Shown here: positions 58,125-64,000 of the stretch, piece after piece
Numbering within the stretch: the stretch's first letter is position 1
Layout: each line of letters starts with the position of its first letter
DNA from: Agrobacterium tumefaciens str. B6
GTDB lineage: Bacteria; Pseudomonadota; Alphaproteobacteria; Rhizobiales; Rhizobiaceae
DNA length: 64,000 nucleotides
Direction: 5' to 3'
NCBI RefSeq assembly: GCF_001541315.1
Contig: NZ_LMVK01000003.1
Location: 1-64,000, forward strand
Translations under genes and position numbers: made by a program
Notes under the pieces: generated by a model
Databases searched by the model: none
Told to the model about the DNA's origin: nothing
The model's input: the letters and a program-made list of their open reading frames with translations, nothing else

Positions 58125-59672
58125 ATGACCGCGCATGTTCTCGTGATAGACGATGATCCCGTCCAGCGCCGCCTGCTCAAAAATGCGGTGGAACGTTATG
58201 GGCATCTCGCCTTGCTTGCCGAAAACGGCAGAGCGGGGCTGGAACTGCTCAAGCAATATAGTGGCGAGATCAATGTCATCGTCCTTGATCTGATGATGCC
58301 GGAAATGGACGGGCTTACCTTTCTGAAGGCCGTCGGCGAACTCGGCACAGACGTTCCCGTCATTGTACAGACGGGGCAGGGCGGCATCGATACCGTCGTG
58401 CAGGCCATGCGCGCCGGCGCCTTCGATTTCGTTGTGAAGCCGGTCTCGCCGGAAAGGATCGGCGCCGCCATCTCCAATGCGCTCAAGCTTGACAGGAGAG
58501 AGGCAAAAGCCCGCACGGGAAGGCGCGGACGGAGCAATGCAGTGAATTTTACCGATATCGTTTCCGCAAGCCCCGCAATGCTGAGGGTCATTGAGCTCGC
58601 GCAGCGTGCCGCCCAGTCCAGCATCCCCGTGGTGCTGGAAGGTGAATCCGGCGTGGGCAAGGAAATGGTCGCCCGGGCCATCCAGTCTGCCGGCGACAGG
58701 GCGAACAAGCCCTTCATAACAGTCAATTGCGGCGCCATTCCCCATAATCTGGTGGAAAGCATTCTCTTCGGCCATGAGAAGGGAGCCTTCACGGGTGCTA
58801 CGGAAAAACATGTAGGCAAGTTCATGGAGGCGGATGGCGGCACGCTGTTCCTCGATGAAATTGGCGACCTGCCGCTCGACGTGCAGGTAAAGCTGCTCCG
58901 CGCGGTCCAGCAGGGCGAAATCGAAACCGTCGGCTCCGCACGGGTGCAGAAGGTGAATGTCCGGCTGATCTCCGCCACCAACAAGAACCTCATCGAGGAG
59001 GTGAAGGAAGGCCGCTTCCGCGAGGACCTTTATTATCGCCTCAACGTCTTTCCGATCACTATTCCGGCGCTGCGTCGCCGCAAGGAAGACATTCCCCATC
59101 TGGCGCGGGTTTTCGCCGAGCGCTTTTCGGCGGAGCAGAAACTGCCCAATCCCGTCGGCCTCAACGCCAGCGCGCTGGCACTGCTGACGGCCTATGACTG
59201 GCCGGGCAATATCCGCCAGCTTGAAAATGCCGTTTTCCGCGCCGTGGTGTTGTCGCAGGGCGAGGAACTGTCAGATTCCGATTTTCCGCAGATCGCGCTG
59301 CAGCTGCCGGAATTTTCGACCGGCGATGATGCGGATGATCTCATCCGTGCGCCTTCAGGGGCGTCGCTGAAGCTAGCGGCCTATTCACCGCCCCCGCCGA
59401 CGGCTGCCGAAAGCCATGCCGTCATCGAGGAGCCGTCGGATATTTCCACCACCATCTATCGGGGCGGAAACCTGATCTCCAGCATGGATGAGTCGGGCAA
59501 TATCCGCAAACTGGCAGAAATCGAGGAAGAACTCATCCGTTTCGCTTTGCGCTTCTATCGCGGGCAGATGAGCCAGGTCGCCAGAAAGCTCGGCATCGGC
59601 CGCTCGACGCTTTATCGCAAGCTGAAGGATTATGGCATTGATCCCGACGATCCCCTTCGAGATGCAGCCTGA
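58125..59672 (+). CDS. Sigma-54-dependent response regulator (NtrC family)
   Basis: 515-aa enhancer-binding activator. The receiver (about 1-120) has LVIDDDPVQRR, acceptor VLDLMMPEMDG (Asp about 54) and VVKPVSPERI. The AAA+ domain (about 150-380) has Walker A GESGVGKEMV, GAFTGATEKHVGKF for sigma-54 contact, Walker B GGTLFLDEIGDLPL and R-finger GRFREDLYYRLNVF. A Ser/Pro-rich linker precedes the C-terminal Fis-type helix-turn-helix (QMSQVARKLGIGRSTLYRKL). No kinase gene is adjacent, so the partner is unlinked. Targets unknown. Divergent from pepF. Confidence 0.94.
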   Translation: MTAHVLVIDDDPVQRRLLKNAVERYGHLALLAENGRAGLELLKQYSGEINVIVLDLMMPEMDGLTFLKAVGELGTDVPVIVQTGQGGIDTVVQAMRAGAFDFVVKPVSPERIGAAISNALKLDRREAKARTGRRGRSNAVNFTDIVSASPAMLRVIELAQRAAQSSIPVVLEGESGVGKEMVARAIQSAGDRANKPFITVNCGAIPHNLVESILFGHEKGAFTGATEKHVGKFMEADGGTLFLDEIGDLPLDVQVKLLRAVQQGEIETVGSARVQKVNVRLISATNKNLIEEVKEGRFREDLYYRLNVFPITIPALRRRKEDIPHLARVFAERFSAEQKLPNPVGLNASALALLTAYDWPGNIRQLENAVFRAVVLSQGEELSDSDFPQIALQLPEFSTGDDADDLIRAPSGASLKLAAYSPPPPTAAESHAVIEEPSDISTTIYRGGNLISSMDESGNIRKLAEIEEELIRFALRFYRGQMSQVARKLGIGRSTLYRKLKDYGIDPDDPLRDAA

Positions 59673-59847
59673 AGGCAGAGACCGCGTATTCGAAGGCAGA
59701 TCGCAAATTCGTTAACTTCTGAGCAAGGATATCCGCTTACCGTCTATAAACCTCTTGTTAGTGGCTGATTCACTATGTAGAGGAAGGTTGTATGTGTGTG
59801 GCAATTTTGCCATCGTGTCACCGTATTTGACGTTCATTTGAGGCAAT

Positions 59848-61752
59848 GTGACAGAAATTGTCTTCCAGGCGGGGATCGAATTGCCATATCTGCATCGGAA
59901 TAACGCGCTTTCGACCAGGATCGCGCGCGGCTTGATCAAGGATATATGCACGAAGCTGTCGGCGCGCGCTGTCACCTTTGCCTGCCTGATGCTCGCCGCA
60001 ATGCCCTTCGTAGGTGTTTCGGCGACGGAAGCCGCCGCCGAGACGCGCAGCCTCAAACTGTATTATATCCATACACGCGAGAAGGCGGTCATCACCTTCA
60101 AGCGCAATGGAAAATATGACCAGAAGGGCCTGCAGGAGCTGAATCGATTCCTGCGCGACTGGCGTCGCAACCAGCCGACACGCATGGATCCGCGCCTTTT
60201 CGATCTCGTCTGGGAAGTTTATCGCCGCAGTGGCGCGACCGATTACATCAACGTCGTTTCGGCCTTCCGCTCGCCGGAGACCAACGGTCTCTTGCGGACG
60301 CGCACCAAAGGCGTCGCCGAAAAAAGCCAGCATATGCTCGGCAAGGCCATGGACTTTTATATCCCCGGCGTGAAGCTTTCCCGCCTTCGTGAAATCGGCA
60401 TGCAGATGCAGATCGGCGGCGTCGGTTTCTATCCGACCTCGGGATCTCCCTTCGTGCACATGGATGTCGGTGGCGTTCGCGCCTGGCCGCGCATGAGCCG
60501 CCAGGAACTCGTCCGCATCTTCCCGAACGGCAATACGCTGCACCTTCCGTCCGACGGCAAGCCGCTTCCCGGTTATGAGCAGGCGCTCGCCGATTACAAG
60601 AAGCGCGTCAACTCCTCCTCCGTTCAGGTTGCTTCCAGCGCCGGTGCCGGCCCTGCCTCTTCCGGCGGCGGCAAGCGCAAGACCCTGTTGCAGGCCCTCT
60701 TTGGCGGTGGCGACGAGGATGAAGATCCCGATAGCATCGCAGCGCCGGAGCCCGCAGAACGCCCGGCTGTCGCTCGCCCGGCGGCTCCGCAGCAGGCAGC
60801 TCCCGAGCCTGAACCCACCATTGCAGTCGCTTCGGCACAGGCACTTCCCGGCGTGAATGATGCGCCGCTGCCGACGGCTCGTCCCGCATTCGGCAACCAG
60901 CCGCCTGCCAATACCGGCCTTGCGACGGCCCTTTATTCTCCGGCCCGCAATGCTGCGCAGGATGCTCTGCAGGCAGCGACCACGCCGACGCCGACGTCAG
61001 CTCCGACCGAGCGCCAGCAATTTGCCGATCTCGCTGAGGTTTCCGTGCCCGTGCCCACACTTCTCGGCCCGCGTGGCATGAAGGGTGATGCGGAAGGGTC
61101 TATCCTGACGGCTTCCGCCGACGGTGCGACACCGGCTGCGACCGGCGAGCTTGCTTCAGTTCCGGTTCCCGCCAACCGTCCGGCCGTGGCAGAAGCCCTG
61201 CTTGCGGCTGCAAATGCCGATCCGGAAGGTGAAGACGATCTCGCCGAGGCGCAGCAGGATACGCTTTCGCCGACGGTGGTTGCCGCTCTTGAACAGAGCG
61301 GTCAGGCTGCCCGGTCGCAGGTCCAGTCGGCTGCCATGCCAACAGCTGCCCCATTCCCGGCTGCCGTCAACCACAAGGTTACCGTCGCACCCGCCGAAAC
61401 GGCCAAGGCCGAACCGCAGGCTGGCTTCGGTGATGCTTTTGACCTGAAGCCCGCCATCAATGGCGGCCTCAGCGCCGGCATGCCGACCAAGGGTTCGCGT
61501 CCAAGCAGGCAGGATGCCGCCGTTTCCCAGCAGGCCATGGTGGGTGGTGGACGCCTCACGCAGGACCTTATTTCGGACTGGGCGCTCAACCAGAACAAGG
61601 GCGCGACCGGACGCTCGGTAAAGGCACCGCGTGTTGTCGCCAACCGCATGCTCAGCAACGACATGTCGGCTTCCGCCACTTCGGCGAGCTTCAAGCCGGG
61701 GGCCGTGGCCATCGAATCCAGCCGCTTCAGCACGCCGGTGAAGATGCACTGA
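59848..61752 (+). CDS. DUF882 (YcbK-like) exported protein with long Ala/Pro-rich tail
   Basis: 634-aa protein starting at GTG with GAGG upstream. An N-terminal signal sequence ends near ATEAAAETRSL. The DUF882/Peptidase_M15-like domain (about 65-235) shows INVVSAFRSPETNGLLR, KSQHMLGKAMDFYIPGV and PFVHMDVGGVRAWPRM: the His/Asp/His pattern (HxxGxAxD ... HxD) of zinc peptidoglycan D,D- or L,D-peptidases. E. coli YcbK (MepK) cuts cross-links. From about residue 255 to the end it is a low-complexity Ala/Pro/Glu-rich region of about 380 residues, with a more structured end. It likely acts in the periplasm. The tail is much longer than usual for this domain. Confidence 0.85.
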   Translation: MTEIVFQAGIELPYLHRNNALSTRIARGLIKDICTKLSARAVTFACLMLAAMPFVGVSATEAAAETRSLKLYYIHTREKAVITFKRNGKYDQKGLQELNRFLRDWRRNQPTRMDPRLFDLVWEVYRRSGATDYINVVSAFRSPETNGLLRTRTKGVAEKSQHMLGKAMDFYIPGVKLSRLREIGMQMQIGGVGFYPTSGSPFVHMDVGGVRAWPRMSRQELVRIFPNGNTLHLPSDGKPLPGYEQALADYKKRVNSSSVQVASSAGAGPASSGGGKRKTLLQALFGGGDEDEDPDSIAAPEPAERPAVARPAAPQQAAPEPEPTIAVASAQALPGVNDAPLPTARPAFGNQPPANTGLATALYSPARNAAQDALQAATTPTPTSAPTERQQFADLAEVSVPVPTLLGPRGMKGDAEGSILTASADGATPAATGELASVPVPANRPAVAEALLAAANADPEGEDDLAEAQQDTLSPTVVAALEQSGQAARSQVQSAAMPTAAPFPAAVNHKVTVAPAETAKAEPQAGFGDAFDLKPAINGGLSAGMPTKGSRPSRQDAAVSQQAMVGGGRLTQDLISDWALNQNKGATGRSVKAPRVVANRMLSNDMSASATSASFKPGAVAIESSRFSTPVKMH

Positions 61753-61775
61753 GCCAGTTCTATCAGATGACCAAT

Positions 61776-61805
61776 AAAAACCCCGCCGGCGACGGCGGGG
61801 TTTTT
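61776..61805. terminator. Bidirectional terminator between DUF882 and pykA genes
   Basis: AAAAACCCCGCC (61776-61787) and GGCGGGGTTTTT (61794-61805) form a perfect 12-bp stem with a 6-nt loop. The flanking A- and T-runs make it effective on both strands; it lies 23 bp after one stop and 21 bp from the other. Confidence 0.92.
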
Positions 61806-61826
61806 CATGCTGTATATTGCGCGGCG

Positions 61827-63266
61827 TCAGACGCCGCTCTGGCCGTCCGAGCCGATATAGGCAATGCGCACCATATTGGTCGCGCCGGGGGTGCCGAGCG
61901 GCACACCTGCGGAGATGATGATGCGATCGCCCGGCTTGCCGAAGCCTTCGGAAACCACGATGCGACAAGCGCGGTTCACCATGTCGTCGAGATCGCTGGC
62001 ATCACCGGTGACGACGCAGTGCAGGCCCCAGACGACCGACAGGCGGCGTGCGGTCTGGATGATCGGCGACAGCGCAATGATCGGAACCTGCGGCCGTTCG
62101 CGCGCGGCGCGCAGGCCGGTCGTGCCCGAGGACGTATAGGTGACGATCGCCGCAAGCTTCAGCGTTTCGGCGATCTGGCGGGCGGCAAGCGAAATGGCGT
62201 CGGCACCTGTCGGTTCCGGCTGGGCGCGCTGCGCATAGATGATATTGGAATAATAGGGGTCCTGTTCCACCGTGCTGGCGATGGAGGCCATGGTGGAAAC
62301 CGCTTCGACCGGGTAGTCGCCGGAGGCGGATTCAGCCGACAGCATGATGGCATCAGCGCCTTCGAAGACGGCGGTCGCGACGTCGGAGACTTCGGCGCGT
62401 GTCGGTACAGGCGCGGTGATCATCGATTCCAGCATCTGTGTGGCGACCACGACCGGCTTGCCGGCGCGGCGGCAGGCGCGGGTCAACTGCTTCTGGATGC
62501 CGGGAACGGCTTCCAGCGGCATTTCGACACCCAGATCGCCACGGGCAACCATCAATGCATCGGAAAGCTCGATGATTTCTTCGATACGCTCGACAGCCTG
62601 GGGCTTTTCGATCTTGGACATCAGGCCGACGCGGCCACGTGCGATCTTACGCACTTCGGCCAGGTCTTCCGGACGCTGGACGAAGGAAAGCGCCACCCAG
62701 TCGACTTCACCGGTTTCGAGGACTGCATCAAGGTCGACGCGGTCCTTGTCGGTCAGAACGCCGACGCCGAGCAGCGTATCCGGCAGGCTGATGCCCTTAC
62801 GGTCGGAAATGCGGGTGCCGGAAATGACTGTCGTGACGATGCTCTTGCCGTCGCTCTTTTCAGCGCGCAGATGGAGCTTGCCGTCATCGATCAGCAGGCG
62901 GTGGCCGGGCTTGACCGCTTCAAGAATTTCAGGGTGCGGCAGGAAAACACGGGTGTTGTCGCCGGGGGTGTCGTTGTTATCAAGCGTGAAGGTCTGGCCC
63001 GGAACCAGATCGACCTTCGTCTCGGCGAATTTTCCGACGCGCAGCTTGGGACCCTGCAGGTCGGCCAGAATGCCGATGGGACGACCGGTACGGCTCTCGA
63101 CGGAGCGGATGCGCTGAATGAGCGTCCGCATCACGTCGTGGCTCGCATGGCTCATGTTGATCCGGAAAAGATCAGCGCCAGCAAGATGCAGCTTCTCGAT
63201 CATGGCCTCTTCGGAAGAGGCCGGGCCGAGAGTTGCAAGAATTTTGACTTTGCGGTTACGCTTCAT
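61827..63266 (-). CDS. pykA: Pyruvate kinase
   Basis: Final glycolytic enzyme, phosphoenolpyruvate plus ADP to pyruvate plus ATP. 479 aa from MKRNRKVKILATLGPAS at 63266; the longer frame lacks family features. Active-site signature: LMSKIEKPQAVERIEEI with the catalytic Lys, then ARGDLGVEMPLEAVPGIQK and KPVVVATQMLESMI. FRINMSHASH and LADLQGPKLRVG hold the ADP and metal loops. The start overlaps the stop of the DUF1036 gene by one base (TGATG), so the two are probably coupled. Confidence 0.96.
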   Translation of the reverse strand: MKRNRKVKILATLGPASSEEAMIEKLHLAGADLFRINMSHASHDVMRTLIQRIRSVESRTGRPIGILADLQGPKLRVGKFAETKVDLVPGQTFTLDNNDTPGDNTRVFLPHPEILEAVKPGHRLLIDDGKLHLRAEKSDGKSIVTTVISGTRISDRKGISLPDTLLGVGVLTDKDRVDLDAVLETGEVDWVALSFVQRPEDLAEVRKIARGRVGLMSKIEKPQAVERIEEIIELSDALMVARGDLGVEMPLEAVPGIQKQLTRACRRAGKPVVVATQMLESMITAPVPTRAEVSDVATAVFEGADAIMLSAESASGDYPVEAVSTMASIASTVEQDPYYSNIIYAQRAQPEPTGADAISLAARQIAETLKLAAIVTYTSSGTTGLRAARERPQVPIIALSPIIQTARRLSVVWGLHCVVTGDASDLDDMVNRACRIVVSEGFGKPGDRIIISAGVPLGTPGATNMVRIAYIGSDGQSGV

Positions 63267-63748
63267 CAGTTTTGATTTCCCTGTGTGCCTGGCGTATCGG
63301 AAAGCTGGACCATCCAACTGCCCTGTCTGCCCGTGTCATATTCCTTGAAACCCATTCTCTGGAAGCTGCGGGCAAAACAATCGTCCACGCCGTTGATCTT
63401 GAACTCGTTCTCCGCCACGCACATGTTGACGTCACCGGTCCAGCGGCCGCCATGAGCGGCATCTTCGGCATAGAGATAATAATAACGTGACTGCAGCTCG
63501 CCCTCGATCAGCGTCGCGCAGGTCGAAGAGGGGACCTGCCACCAGCCTTCGCTGACCCAGCCCTCCTGTGCCCGGTAGCCGATTGCGACCCCCACGAGGT
63601 TCTGCGTGCTGTTGCACACGCGAAAATCCGCATGCGCGGGTGCCGCGATCATGAACGGGGTCAAAAACAATGCCGCTGCGGAAAAAAGACGGGCGATATG
63701 CCTGAAGTGGCGAGGAAGAGCGAGAGATGACTGAGTCACGGCTTCCAT
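63266..63748 (-). CDS. DUF1036 exported protein
   Basis: 160-aa protein with a signal peptide (LFSAAALFLTPFMIAAPAHA-D). The mature part is the DUF1036 fold: FRVCNSTQNLVGVAIGYR, GWVSEGWWQVPSSTCATLIEG, YYYLYAEDA and FKINGVDDCFARSFQRMGF. Paired cysteines suggest periplasmic disulfides. The ATG at 63748 gives the usual family length; the upstream frame would add 19 residues. Alphaproteobacterial homologues often sit beside pykA, as here. The function is unknown. Confidence 0.85.
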   Translation of the reverse strand: MEAVTQSSLALPRHFRHIARLFSAAALFLTPFMIAAPAHADFRVCNSTQNLVGVAIGYRAQEGWVSEGWWQVPSSTCATLIEGELQSRYYYLYAEDAAHGGRWTGDVNMCVAENEFKINGVDDCFARSFQRMGFKEYDTGRQGSWMVQLSDTPGTQGNQN

Positions 63749-63943
63749 CCGGATTCCATGGTTATAATGAACACACTTCTTGGCGTGGCCGCCCAAGAAA
63801 GTCAACGCGAGTTTAATCGATTATATTGTTCGTGGGATCATGAGTGCGATAAGGTAGATGGCTGTTCTTTCGCCGTAACTTGCGCCCGGCCTCAAGCCAT
63901 GCCATCAAGCTTCTCTCCTCAATCCTGCCCCAGAAAATCATCG

Positions 63944-64000
63944 ATGAACGACTTCATACCCTATGAAATCATAGAAGGCGAATATGACAAAGGCATGGTT
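63944..64000 (+). CDS. Start of possible N-formylglutamate amidohydrolase
   Basis: Only 19 codons are in the window: MNDFIPYEIIEGEYDKGMV. The motif F-P-Y-E-x-I-E-G...G-x-V resembles the start of rhizobial N-formylglutamate amidohydrolases (HutG-like), and such a gene next to DUF1036/pykA is a familiar arrangement. The fragment is too short to be sure. Confidence 0.4.
   Translation, partial: MNDFIPYEIIEGEYDKGMV

Overview
The window looks like alphaproteobacterial DNA of the Agrobacterium/Rhizobium group. It is GC-rich, and several genes are typical of Rhizobiales: an Omp10-type lipoprotein otherwise known from Brucella, a bacterial homospermidine synthase, an Ala-rich GltB pro-sequence, a hut-type transporter of the HutXWV kind, a rhizobial-style ansR/ansP/ansA/aspA group, and a DUF1036-pykA pair. 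No tRNA, rRNA, IS element, prophage, CRISPR array or replication origin was recognised. The content is housekeeping plus catabolic genes, as expected for a secondary chromosome or chromid; replicon assignment is inference only.

Layout. 1-4.3 kb: a sugar ABC operon (isomerase fragment, lone ATPase, permease, binding protein) with a divergent LacI regulator. 4.5-10.2 kb: a HutC-like regulator and a glycine-betaine/histidine-type ABC transporter, coupled to a histidine ammonia-lyase homologue whose MIO-forming Ala-Ser-Gly is replaced by Tyr-Leu-Thr. This is the most unusual enzyme in the window. 10.2-16.3 kb: TetR plus an RND efflux operon with two lipoprotein adaptors. 16.5-21.3 kb: asparagine/aspartate use, with two matched CTGT-N11-ACAG palindromes between the divergent promoters. 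21.5-29.9 kb: a complete kdpFABCDE potassium system with two extra small membrane-protein ORFs. 29.9-37.7 kb: threonine aldolase and the gltB-(small membrane ORF)-gltD glutamate synthase operon.

37.8-45.2 kb: a two-component system, a degenerate SGNH/DUF459 protein with an MltB-type transglycosylase, galU and an outer-membrane beta-barrel protein. 45.6-49.7 kb: a PAS-only protein, arabinose-5-phosphate isomerase, the SPFH/NfeD pair and ferrochelatase. 50-56 kb: a LysM-tailed 5'-nucleotidase, an Omp10-like lipoprotein, homospermidine synthase, a diguanylate cyclase and an aminodeoxychorismate-lyase-like enzyme. 56-64 kb: oligoendopeptidase F, a sigma-54 activator with a receiver domain, a DUF882 envelope protein with a long Pro/Ala tail, pyruvate kinase, a DUF1036 protein and the start of a possible N-formylglutamate amidohydrolase gene.

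Many genes are translationally coupled (4-8 bp overlaps in the hut-like, RND, ansP-ansA and two-component operons). Start sites were moved from the longest open frame wherever a Shine-Dalgarno sequence, a signal peptide or family length argued for it. No wholly new multi-gene system is evident. The best leads are the MIO-less ammonia-lyase homologue in a HutC-controlled transport operon, the small membrane ORFs inside kdp and glt, and the DUF459 protein lacking SGNH catalytic residues.
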